From: Bacillota bacterium
Lineage (GTDB): Bacteria; Bacillota; Clostridia; Christensenellales; SZUA-584
Assembly: GCA_023399095.1 (NCBI GenBank)
Contig: JAEWQS010000075.1
Location: forward strand, 1 to 15,490
Direction of reading: 5' to 3'
DNA: 15,490 bases
Both the position numbers and the translations under genes were made by a program. Of this stretch, positions 6,686 to 12,819 are shown piece by piece (positions within the stretch are counted from its first letter, which is position 1; every line of letters starts with the position of its first letter). The notes beneath the pieces are model-generated. The model was given only the letters and a program-made list of their open reading frames with translations, was not told the origin of the DNA and did no database searches.

Positions 6686-7393
6686 ATGATCAGGAAAACC
6701 GTTTTTGGCGTAATCTTGCTTACCGTGCTTATCGCTGCTTTAAGCGGCAGCCTAAAAGGGCGTTTATGCCCGTTCATTACCATGGCGCCAAAAGAGGCAA
6801 CGATTTGTGAATCGCTGGAGAACCGGGGTGTCGGCAATGTGGTTTTTGATATACAGTATCCTCAAATTCAAGGCTTTGACGATGAGGCATTTGAACAGCG
6901 GTTAAACAAGCGCATTTCCATGCAAGTGGAAAACGCCAAGGCAGACGCGCTCTACCAAGCAAAGAAAGATGAGGACTGGATTTTTGTACTGCACATATAC
7001 GACGAAGTGAAATGCAAGCGCGGCCTGCTATCCGTTCGTGTCACGAATGACCTTGACAACGGGGGAACGGGTTTTCCGAATACTGTGTATTACAATGCGG
7101 ACATGCAAAAAAGCTGTTACTTGACATTGGATGACCTGTTTGTATCAAAGGAATACCGAAAGGTGATCGATCAGTTAATCAGGGCACGGATTGAAAAGGA
7201 TGAGCATTATTTTACAGAAGAGTTCAAGGGTGTGTCTGAGTGCACATCATTTTTTATATCCAACAGGCAGCTTAATATTTCTTTTGCCAAATACGAAATT
7301 GCTTCAGGAATGACGGGAGAGCCGGACTTTGCCATACCCACCGTGTTGATCCGAAAGTGGCTGCGGCCTGAATATGCACAGCTGCTTTGGTAA
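6686..7393 (+). CDS. Membrane-anchored DUF3298/RsiV-like protein
   Basis: A 235-residue protein with an N-terminal hydrophobic segment (about residues 4-22, uncleaved anchor or signal peptide) and an extracytoplasmic domain. The C-terminal part has the DUF3298 pattern also seen in the anti-sigma factor RsiV: NTVYYNADMQKSCYLTLDDLF, then a late block with QLNISFAKYEIASGMTGEP and FAIPTVLIRKWL. RsiV-like proteins bind lysozyme outside the cell, but here no sigma factor or N-terminal anti-sigma domain is present, so I infer only an exported protein of this fold. ATG 6686 is preferred because AAGGAG (6674-6679) is 6 bases upstream; ATGs at 6662 and 6680 precede or touch that site. It ends 8 bases before the tetR promoter, with no terminator visible. 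Confidence 0.8.
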   Translation: MIRKTVFGVILLTVLIAALSGSLKGRLCPFITMAPKEATICESLENRGVGNVVFDIQYPQIQGFDDEAFEQRLNKRISMQVENAKADALYQAKKDEDWIFVLHIYDEVKCKRGLLSVRVTNDLDNGGTGFPNTVYYNADMQKSCYLTLDDLFVSKEYRKVIDQLIRARIEKDEHYFTEEFKGVSECTSFFISNRQLNISFAKYEIASGMTGEPDFAIPTVLIRKWLRPEYAQLLW

Positions 7394-7401
7394 GAATATA
7401 A

Positions 7402-7435
7402 TTGATTTATACATACATTCGTGTTAGTATATAAA
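7402..7435 (+). promoter_or_regulatory. tetR promoter with overlapping operator, site 1
   Basis: TTGATT (7402-7407), 17 bases and TAGTAT (7425-7430) form a promoter starting about 17 bases before the TetR start codon. A 25-base operator-like site (7411-7435) beginning ACATACATTCG and ending GTATATAAA covers the spacer and -10. It recurs upstream of the CPBP gene with 19 of 25 identical bases at the same spacing. Its TACATACATT left arm and GTAT right arm recall the E. coli AcrR operator as I remember it. An operator here would give autorepression. Confidence 0.65.
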
Positions 7436-7453
7436 AAACGAGATTGGATTCTT

Positions 7454-8056
7454 ATGAAAAAAACAAAGCAAGATGCCCAAAAGACAAAAAAAGAGATTAT
7501 GAAAGCGGCTCTGTTCGTCTTTGGACAGAAGGGGTATACCGACTCCAGTCTTGAGATGATTGCGAAAAAAGCCGGTGTGACTCGTGGCGCAATATATTGG
7601 CACTTTGAGAATAAAGCGGCTCTCTATAATGCGCTGATCAAAGAGGCAGATATCCGCGGTGATATCGTCATTGAAGAGGCAATGCGTTCAGGCGGTACAT
7701 TTAAGGATATTTGTAAGCGCATATTAATCGGACAATGGCAGTTGCTGGCTGACGATGAGGAATATAGAGCCATTACGTATCTCGTCATGTTCAACACAGG
7801 GTTTGCGCCTGATTTGGAAGAAAGCCACAAAGAACTGCTCAAAGAGGCATCGGTGGTGATTAGGCGCGTTGAGGAATATGTAAAGAAGGGGATTGACGCG
7901 GGACAACTCCGAAGAGATTTAAAACCAATCGAATTAGCGCATGCCTTTTTGGCTTATCAGCAAGGCGTCACGGTATATTGGCTGGCAGATCAAACAAGAT
8001 TTTCAATCAAAGAAATGGCGCCTATGTTAGCGGATATTTTTACGAATGGAATCTAA
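7454..8056 (+). CDS. TetR/AcrR family transcriptional repressor
   Basis: A 200-residue TetR-type regulator. Residues about 8-60 form the helix-turn-helix domain: KEIMKAALFVFGQKGYTDSS, then MIAKKAGVTRGAIYWHFENKAALYNAL, where GVTRGAIYWHF is the recognition-helix signature. The remaining helical domain (LARGE features FKDICKRILIGQWQLL and a C-terminal LAYQQGVTVYWLAD) resembles AcrR/TtgR-type ligand-binding domains, which sense hydrophobic compounds. ATG 7454 is used because an in-frame GTG at 7421 falls inside the operator and would precede the predicted transcription start; the ribosome binding site at 7454 is weak. A CPBP membrane protease gene follows 46 bases downstream, with a second copy of the same operator between, so the two are probably co-regulated. 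Confidence 0.93.
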   Translation: MKKTKQDAQKTKKEIMKAALFVFGQKGYTDSSLEMIAKKAGVTRGAIYWHFENKAALYNALIKEADIRGDIVIEEAMRSGGTFKDICKRILIGQWQLLADDEEYRAITYLVMFNTGFAPDLEESHKELLKEASVVIRRVEEYVKKGIDAGQLRRDLKPIELAHAFLAYQQGVTVYWLADQTRFSIKEMAPMLADIFTNGI

Positions 8057-8068
8057 TTATTTGCAATA

Positions 8069-8093
8069 ACATACAGACGAGAATGTATATAAA
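8069..8093 (+). promoter_or_regulatory. TetR operator-like site 2, upstream of the CPBP gene
   Basis: A 25-base site beginning ACATACAGACG and ending GTATATAAA, matching site 1 (7411-7435) at 19 of 25 positions with no gap: the outer seven and nine bases are identical and only the centre differs. Its core is an ATACA-N8-TGTAT dyad. It abuts the AAAGGAG ribosome binding site, so a bound repressor would act as a roadblock to transcription coming from tetR, or on a promoter overlapping the end of tetR. Confidence 0.6.
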
Positions 8094-8102
8094 GGAGAAG
8101 AA

Positions 8103-8888
8103 ATGAATAAGTCTGAAGTGAAAACATACGAGAATTTGAAGCCAATGCGTTTTGGTGAATCGGCAATATGGTTCGGCAGCTGGGCAATTATTTTTATTAT
8201 AAGCATATATGTGTTATTGCCGTTTTTACGAGCAATAGGGATAACTGAATTTGACTGTTTTTTCATTGCTTTTACTCTGCCGTCAGTGCTTATGTTTGTG
8301 ACCGCATTCGTTATTTACTATATACAGAACGGACACAGCATGAAAGGTTTTTTGGTGCGCTACAGAATCTATCGACTTCGGCTCATGGATGTCGTATGGG
8401 GGGTGGGCGTTTTTGTTGTGGCGCTGATAGTCTTTGGATTAATATCAATGCTTATGGAACAGCTGATTAATCAGCAGATTGTACCCGTTCCGAAAAATCT
8501 ACCTCTTCTTCTTGATCCTCAAGCGGCTGTGGACGTATCTTCTCTTGATCGGTTCGTTGGCGGACACATTTTTGGCAACTGGACTGTGTTTATCAAGTTT
8601 ATTATCATGCTTTTTTTTAATATAGCGGGTGAAGAACTTCTATGGCGGGGATACATACTGCCGAGGCAGGAAAAAGCTCTTGAAAAAAATACCTGGCTGG
8701 TTCACGGTGCTTTATGGGCGCTGTTTCATAGCTTTAAATGGTGGGATATACTGAGCTTATTGCCTGTAACATTGCTTATTGCTTTTGCAGCACAGAAGCG
8801 TAAAAGCATATGGCCGGGCTTTATTGCCCACATTCTTTTCAACATCATGGGTCTCGTAGCGGTTTTTGCAGCTGTGGCAGATTTTTAG
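8103..8888 (+). CDS. CPBP family intramembrane metalloprotease
   Basis: A 261-residue multi-spanning membrane protein with the CPBP (CAAX protease and bacteriocin-processing; Abi/Rce1-like) catalytic motifs in order: GEELLWRG with E177, E178 and R182 (motif EExxxR), ALFHSF with H209, and IAHILFN with H243 and N247. Glu and His residues form the glutamate-type active site inside the membrane. Bacterial members process or give immunity to peptides such as bacteriocins, or have unknown substrates. About seven to eight membrane segments are visible from residue 22 to the end. AAAGGAG lies 5 bases before ATG 8103. It is the second gene of the TetR module and probably the regulated target. No bacteriocin gene is visible nearby. 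Confidence 0.9.
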   Translation: MNKSEVKTYENLKPMRFGESAIWFGSWAIIFIISIYVLLPFLRAIGITEFDCFFIAFTLPSVLMFVTAFVIYYIQNGHSMKGFLVRYRIYRLRLMDVVWGVGVFVVALIVFGLISMLMEQLINQQIVPVPKNLPLLLDPQAAVDVSSLDRFVGGHIFGNWTVFIKFIIMLFFNIAGEELLWRGYILPRQEKALEKNTWLVHGALWALFHSFKWWDILSLLPVTLLIAFAAQKRKSIWPGFIAHILFNIMGLVAVFAAVADF

Positions 8889-8983
8889 TCCACAATAAAA
8901 AAAACGACGTTTATTCCGGCGCAATACAGCCGAAGGATTGCCGAACCCAAGTGGACTGTGCCATCCCGCGGCTACTGATGCGA

Positions 8984-9013
8984 ACATGGATGCATAGTAA
9001 ATATCATCCATGT
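8984..9013. repeat. Perfect 9-bp inverted repeat between convergent genes
   Basis: ACATGGATG (8984-8992) and CATCCATGT (9005-9013) form a 9-bp stem with a 12-base loop, between the CPBP stop and the diguanylate cyclase stop. There is no T-run on either strand, so it is at best a factor-dependent or 3'-stabilising hairpin. Confidence 0.4.
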
Positions 9014-9034
9014 CTGGGTCGAGATTCTTTGGCA

Positions 9035-9985
9035 TTACAGCACGATTTTATCCTTGCCTTTTCCTTTGGCTTGATAGAGCCGCATATCGGCAAGATGTAT
9101 TAAATCATCTATATTTCCGGCTTCTAGAGAAGAAGCGATTCCACCGCTTATTGTAATTTTTGTGCTAACCCCACCCTTTGTAAAACTTGTCGCCCTCAGC
9201 GAGCTGCTTATTCTCTCCAAAATGGCCAAGGCTCCGGCTTTATTTGTTTTTTTGTAAATGATAAGAAACTCATCTCCGCCCAAGCGAAAGACGATATCGC
9301 CGGAACGAACGTTTGCACGGATTATTGCGGCGGTTTCGCTTATTATAAAATCGCCGAACTGATGTCCGAAATGATCGTTGACAGACTTAAAATTGTCAAT
9401 ATCCAAAAATGAGATGCAGAACACATGGCCTTTGTTATGTGGGCTTTTTAATTTCTCGAATTCGTTGTTTAATTCTTCAAAGAATTTACGACGATTAAAC
9501 AGCTCCGTCATATCGTCTATGACACATTGCCTCTTATAGAAATTGCCGACATCTTCGAGTTCTGTATTGGCTTCCTCCAGACGGCGCTTTTCATCGGTAA
9601 TCGCTGTCACATTGAATGATGTTCCCCATGTGCCGACGACATTCCCATTATCGTCATGAAGCGGATACTTATTAACCTGCATCCAGGAAATTTCTCCGGA
9701 AAGCCATAGCAGCCGCTCAACTTTATTAAGCATAGGTATGCCTGTTTCCATCACTTTAAGTTCATCTTGTCTGGCTTCCGCTGCGAAATTCTCGGCAAAA
9801 AAATCGCCGTCTGTTTTCCCGACCACTTCTTCAAGCGAGCTACAGCCCAGCCCGCGCAGCTGCGCAAGGCTTACGTCTAGAAAACGCGAGTCCCTGTCCT
9901 TAAAATATACATGCATGAACTCGTTTTCCATAATTATTTTATAAAAGTCTATTTCTTTTCCACACAAACTCTTGATGTTTTTCAT
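9035..9985 (-). CDS. PAS-GGDEF diguanylate cyclase
   Basis: A 316-residue soluble signalling enzyme that makes cyclic di-GMP from two GTP. Residues about 20-130 are a PAS domain (HVYFKDRDSRFLDVS, EVVGKTDGDFF, and the WGTSFNVTAITDEKR end), a heme- or ligand-sensing fold. A short coiled linker (RRLEEANTELEDVGNFYKRQ) leads to the GGDEF domain (about 155-316): DDMTELFNRRKF, SFLDIDNFKSVNDHFGHQ, the active site RLGGDEF (234-240), and the inhibitory I-site RSGD (227-230) exactly five residues before GGDEF. All catalytic residues are intact, so it should be active and product-inhibited. No membrane segment is present. The ribosome binding site at ATG 9985 is weak, and the start overlaps (ATGA) the stop of a possible small upstream ORF, which suggests translational coupling. 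Confidence 0.92.
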   Translation of the reverse strand: MKNIKSLCGKEIDFYKIIMENEFMHVYFKDRDSRFLDVSLAQLRGLGCSSLEEVVGKTDGDFFAENFAAEARQDELKVMETGIPMLNKVERLLWLSGEISWMQVNKYPLHDDNGNVVGTWGTSFNVTAITDEKRRLEEANTELEDVGNFYKRQCVIDDMTELFNRRKFFEELNNEFEKLKSPHNKGHVFCISFLDIDNFKSVNDHFGHQFGDFIISETAAIIRANVRSGDIVFRLGGDEFLIIYKKTNKAGALAILERISSSLRATSFTKGGVSTKITISGGIASSLEAGNIDDLIHLADMRLYQAKGKGKDKIVL

Positions 9986-10122
9986 ATTAAACTCGATTGA
10001 TTAGATATTGAACATGCTATATTTTTTTCTTCAGAAATAACACGATGCCTACTTGAAATAATCATGGGGCTATCTCCTGCTAAACGAATATGCAAATCAC
10101 TTTCATGGAATATTTCAATCAT
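9982..10122 (-). CDS. Possible 46-residue ORF coupled to the diguanylate cyclase
   Basis: From ATG 10122 the frame runs 46 codons (MIEIFHESDLHIRLAG...) to a TGA that overlaps the cyclase ATG by four bases (ATGA). The same frame stays open back to 10206 without another ATG, about 74 codons in total, and the composition of the translation (mixed charged and hydrophobic residues, no low complexity) looks protein-like. The ribosome binding site is weak and no family is recognised. It could be a small coupled protein, or the preserved 3' end of a decayed gene whose start is lost. No homology can be judged from here. Confidence 0.3.
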   Translation of the reverse strand: MIEIFHESDLHIRLAGDSPMIISSRHRVISEEKNIACSISNQSSLI

Positions 10123-10159
10123 TTTATCATAAGTTCTTGGAGATAACAAGTATCTATCA

Positions 10160-10195
10160 AAATATGTTTGTACACCTAACGAAATATGTTTGTAC
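10160..10195. repeat. Two 14-bp direct repeats with 22-bp period
   Basis: AAATATGTTTGTAC occurs at 10160-10173 and 10182-10195, perfect copies starting 22 bp apart, or about two helical turns, so both face the same side of the DNA. They lie about 175-210 bases upstream of the diguanylate cyclase start. Tandem sites for a response regulator or similar factor are one reading; a remnant of an insertion-sequence end with short terminal repeats (as in IS21-family elements) is another. The surrounding 9986-10310 is A/T-rich and otherwise holds only the small ORF. Confidence 0.5.
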
Positions 10196-10319
10196 CATAT
10201 GGATTTTCACATTTTTTAGCGCTTAGCTATTTCACTGCCAGCCTATTCAGCATGACATAGCATATTTTGGCCCCTCTAATACGCATAGCGGTTTAAAATG
10301 CACAGTATAAACGCAGTAC

Positions 10320-10343
10320 AAAAAAAGCGACCAAAGGCCGCTT
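10320..10343 (-). terminator. Rho-independent terminator, minus strand
   Basis: In the minus-strand RNA AAGCGGCC pairs with GGUCGCUU (8 bp with one G-U pair, 3-base loop; 10325-10343) and is followed by a T-run through 10320. It ends transcription coming from the aminopeptidase operon after it has crossed the repeat element. An identical 19-base copy of the hairpin lies at 10569-10587, on the other side of the element. Confidence 0.75.
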
Positions 10344-10398
10344 CAGACTGTCAAAAAAGTCTTTAATATAATACGTGGGCAAGACGGGCTATGATTTA

Positions 10399-10482
10399 CC
10401 CCAAAAAGCATGGCTTTTCGGGGGCCCCAAACCCGCGCAGCCCACACCTTGGCTCCACCCCAAAAAGTGTTGCTTTTTGGGG
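10399..10482 (-). repeat. Two related CCCCAAAAAG hairpins, 59 bp apart
   Basis: Hairpin A is 10399-10423 (11-bp arms, 3-base loop) and hairpin B 10458-10482 (10-bp perfect arms, 5-base loop). The two 25-base units agree at 21 positions and both are followed by a CCC and a GCGCAG at similar distances, so the unit is longer than the hairpin. In hairpin A the single non-Watson-Crick position is A-C in the plus RNA but G-U in the minus RNA, which points to function or selection as minus-strand RNA. Confidence 0.65.
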
Positions 10483-10605
10483 ACCCGGGGTTTTGCGCAG
10501 TTTCGAGTTTGCGAGGAACAAGCAAGACCGGTAAACTGGCGGAAAACCGTAGGTTTTTCGACAAGCTCAAGCGACCAAAGGCCGCTTTTTATTTCATATA
10601 TGCCG

Positions 10606-11718
10606 TTACACCAAGTATTCTTCGTTAAGCACGGAAAGCTCGCCTAAGAACTTGCCGTCCTTGCGAATCAGCTCACCGTCGAAATAAATTTCGCCACCGC
10701 CGTACTCGCTTCGCTGGATCAGCACGAGATCCCAATGAACCGCGCTCTCGTTGCCGTTGTCGGCATCCTCGTAACACGAGCCGGGCGTCAAGTGGATAGA
10801 ACCTGCTATCTTCTCGTCAAACAGAGTGTCGCACATGGGATGCAGAATGTACGGATTCACACCAAACGAGAATTCGCCAAGATAACGTGCACCCTCGTCA
10901 GTATCGAGTATCTTGTTTATGCGTTCGGTATTGTTGGCCTTTGCGTCCACGATCTTGCCGTCTTTAAATTCGAAATAGATGTTTTCAAATTTGAAGCCTT
11001 GCGAGAACGAGGGTGTGTTATACGTGATATGGCCGTTCGCGCTGTTTCTTATGGGTGCGGTATATATCTCGCCGTCGGGTATGTTCATATGGCCTGAGCA
11101 TTTTTTGGACGGAATGCCTTTGACGGAGAACTTAAGATCTGTACCGGGACCTTTCATATGCACTTCGTCCACGGTCTTTAGACGCTCCTTCATCACATCC
11201 ATCGCTTTGTCCATTTTGGAGTAATCAAGATTGCAGACGTTGAAGTAGAAATCTTCAAACTGCTCGGTGCTCATGTTTGCAAGCTGTGCCATCGATCCGT
11301 TGGGGTAGCGCAGCACCACCCACTTCGTTTTTTTAACGCGCAGCTCATGATGCACGCGTTTGGAATAGATGGAACGGTAAAGCTTGAGCTTTTCTTCGTC
11401 CACGTCGGAAAGCTCCGAGGTGTTGAAGGAACCGCGGAACGCCACATATGCATCCATCTCACGCATCAAGGTCGCGTCATATTCCGTCAGTTCTTCTATC
11501 TGCTGCTTGGTCGCGTTTTGCAGCAGCGTGCGCTGTATACGCTGGTTGCGAATCCAGCTGAACGGAACGCCGCCGGCATCATAAACCTCTTTAATGAGCT
11601 GCGTGGAGAGTTCTTCGGGGCAATCAAAATTTTCAATCAATACACGTTCGCCTTTTTTGACGGACATGGAATAGTTCACAAGGGAATGGCATAGTTGTTT
11701 CAGTCTAGAATCGATCAT
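10606..11718 (-). CDS. M29 family metallo-aminopeptidase (AmpS/PepS-like)
   Basis: A 370-residue cytoplasmic aminopeptidase of MEROPS family M29 (thermophilic aminopeptidase T, AmpS, PepS), removing N-terminal residues from peptides with two metal ions. Candidate metal ligands fall in order and at about family spacing: E217 (NIPDGE), E282 (YLGEFSFGVNP), H309 (GSIH), H328 and D330 (SAVHWD). The N-terminal half has the mixed alpha/beta fold of the family (SMSVKKGERVLIE... MDAYVAFRG). The length is a little short of the usual 400-410 but no domain seems missing. ATG 11718 overlaps the stop of the upstream glycosyltransferase by four bases (ATGA), with GGAGGAG embedded in that gene's end, so the two are co-translated. 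The terminator at 10320 lies past the repeat element. Confidence 0.9.
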   Translation of the reverse strand: MIDSRLKQLCHSLVNYSMSVKKGERVLIENFDCPEELSTQLIKEVYDAGGVPFSWIRNQRIQRTLLQNATKQQIEELTEYDATLMREMDAYVAFRGSFNTSELSDVDEEKLKLYRSIYSKRVHHELRVKKTKWVVLRYPNGSMAQLANMSTEQFEDFYFNVCNLDYSKMDKAMDVMKERLKTVDEVHMKGPGTDLKFSVKGIPSKKCSGHMNIPDGEIYTAPIRNSANGHITYNTPSFSQGFKFENIYFEFKDGKIVDAKANNTERINKILDTDEGARYLGEFSFGVNPYILHPMCDTLFDEKIAGSIHLTPGSCYEDADNGNESAVHWDLVLIQRSEYGGGEIYFDGELIRKDGKFLGELSVLNEEYLV

Positions 11719-12638
11719 AGCTCCTCCAAATTAATCTGTTCATCGATAATGTAAAGCGGCCGCGCTTTGGTCTCATCGTATATTCTGCCCAAATACAGCC
11801 CGAAAATGCCAAGACCGATAAACAGGCAGGATATCAGCCCAAACAAAAGAGAAAATAAAATGTGCAGATAAGACCATGCCCCTGTGCAGTAAAAAATGAC
11901 GGCGAGCACAAGATAGATCAATGAAGCGACAGACATGATGATTCCGAAAACAAGCGGAAACTTAAGCGGCTTGTTGGAAAATGATGTGATACCGTCGCCC
12001 GCGAGCTTGAGCATCTTTTTCATCGAATACTTTGTTTCGCCTGCAGCGCGTTCATCGCGTACATAATTGATCGGCACCGCTTTGAATCCCGACCATGCTG
12101 CCATGCCGCGTAGAAAACGGTTGCGTTCGGGCATATTTGTCAGTACATCGCAGACTTTGCGGTCAATAAGTCGGAAATCGCCCGTGTTCGCGGGTATGTA
12201 TTGCCCACCCAGCCACTTTAACACGCGGTAGTAAACCCAGGCGGTGAGCTTTTTAAACGCGGTTTCACCTTTGCGCTTGATGCGGTGTCCATATACGATG
12301 TCCGCACCATCCTGCCACATCTTCACCATGTCGGGAATGAGCTCGGGCGGATCTTGCAAATCGCAGTCGATAATGATCACGGCTTGCCCTTTGCTTTTGG
12401 CCATGCCTGCGGATACGGCCTCTTGGTGGCCAAAGTTTCGGGAAAAACTTAAGACTTTGACGCATTTATCCTCTGCCGCAAGCTGCCGCAACTTTATTAA
12501 AGTGTCGTCACGCGAACCATCGTTCACGAATATCAGCTCATAATCGCCAAGCGTGTCCATCACATTTTTGAGACGCTGATTAGAAAGCATAAGAACGGAT
12601 TCTTCGTTGTAGGCCGGTATCACGACAGAGTATTTCAT
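11715..12638 (-). CDS. GT2 glycosyltransferase, polyprenyl-phosphate (GtrB/DPM1-like) type
   Basis: A 307-residue membrane-bound glycosyltransferase. The N-terminal GT-A domain has SVVIPAYNEE, the nucleotide-binding VNDGSRDDT (38-46), RNFGHQEAVSAGM and the metal-binding DCD at 91-93 in IIIDCDLQDPPELI. Two C-terminal membrane segments follow (FPLVFGIIMSVASLIYLVLAVIF and LFSLLFGLISCLFIGLGIFGLYLG). This layout matches enzymes that attach a sugar to undecaprenyl phosphate for later use outside the membrane, as in GtrB; the sugar is unknown. The start is ATG 12638, where the family begins (MKYSVVIPAYNEE), with GGAGG 12 bases upstream; a longer in-frame start at 12743 would lie upstream of the predicted promoter. 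It shares an operon with the M29 aminopeptidase, an unusual partner. Confidence 0.92.
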   Translation of the reverse strand: MKYSVVIPAYNEESVLMLSNQRLKNVMDTLGDYELIFVNDGSRDDTLIKLRQLAAEDKCVKVLSFSRNFGHQEAVSAGMAKSKGQAVIIIDCDLQDPPELIPDMVKMWQDGADIVYGHRIKRKGETAFKKLTAWVYYRVLKWLGGQYIPANTGDFRLIDRKVCDVLTNMPERNRFLRGMAAWSGFKAVPINYVRDERAAGETKYSMKKMLKLAGDGITSFSNKPLKFPLVFGIIMSVASLIYLVLAVIFYCTGAWSYLHILFSLLFGLISCLFIGLGIFGLYLGRIYDETKARPLYIIDEQINLEEL

Positions 12639-12668
12639 AAATAAATATCGCCTCCATTTTCGAATACG

Positions 12669-12697
12669 ATTATATAACAACGTGGGAAATAATACAA
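12669..12697 (-). promoter_or_regulatory. Sigma-A promoter of the glycosyltransferase-aminopeptidase operon
   Basis: On the minus strand TTGTAT (12697-12692), 17 bases and a perfect TATAAT (12674-12669) put the transcription start about 24 bases before the ATG at 12638 and just before the GGAGG site. This also rules out the longer 12743 start. Confidence 0.65.
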
Positions 12698-12752
12698 AAC
12701 AAATGCGTAGCGGAAAATGTAAAGATTTGATGACATTTGTCAAAGGCGACTA

Positions 12753-12781
12753 TTGCGGCAATAGGAAGATGCTGATAAAAT
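12753..12781 (+). promoter_or_regulatory. Putative promoter of the TPR-like gene
   Basis: TTGCGG (12753-12758), 17 bases and TAAAAT (12776-12781) give a start about 30 bases before ATG 12820. A TGACA-TT-TGTCA dyad (12731-12742) lies just upstream of the -35 and could bind a regulator. Prediction by eye. Confidence 0.4.
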
Positions 12782-12819
12782 GGATGGTATATAAAACCAA
12801 TACAGAAAGGGATAAACCT

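Larger units (their letters stand above)
10320..10590 (-). repeat. Structured intergenic repeat element flanked by duplicate hairpins
   Basis: This 271-bp block sits between the aminopeptidase stop and the diguanylate cyclase upstream region. The two ends carry the same 19 bases, AAGCGACCAAAGGCCGCTT, as a perfect direct repeat; because this is nearly palindromic, the ends can also be aligned as imperfect 37-bp inverted repeats (10322-10358 and 10554-10590, about 28 of 37 matching by eye). Inside are two CCCCAAAAAG...CTTTTTGGGG hairpins. Short frames across it (10343-10570 minus, 10375-10647 plus) translate to repeat-derived peptides of the kind often annotated as hypothetical proteins, and I do not call them genes. 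It has the look of a non-autonomous, dispersed intergenic repeat. Confidence 0.6.

Noticed and set aside
8757..9035. Minus-strand ORF of 92 codons directly after the diguanylate cyclase stop (MPKNLDPDMDDIYYASMFAS...)
   Set aside because: It has no ribosome binding site and its second half lies antisense to the CPBP coding region. The first 40 residues look somewhat protein-like, so a decayed fragment is possible, but I cannot support a gene.
10343..10647. Short ORFs on both strands across the repeat element
   Set aside because: They follow the hairpins and repeat units rather than codon logic, lack ribosome binding sites, and overlap each other in all directions.
12639..12743. Longer start of the glycosyltransferase at 12743
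   Set aside because: It lies upstream of a strong TTGTAT-17-TATAAT promoter, and the GT2 fold begins at MKYSVVIPAYNEE.
12682..12819. N-terminal extension of the TPR-like protein
   Set aside because: The extension overlaps both divergent promoters and the good ribosome binding site is next to ATG 12820.
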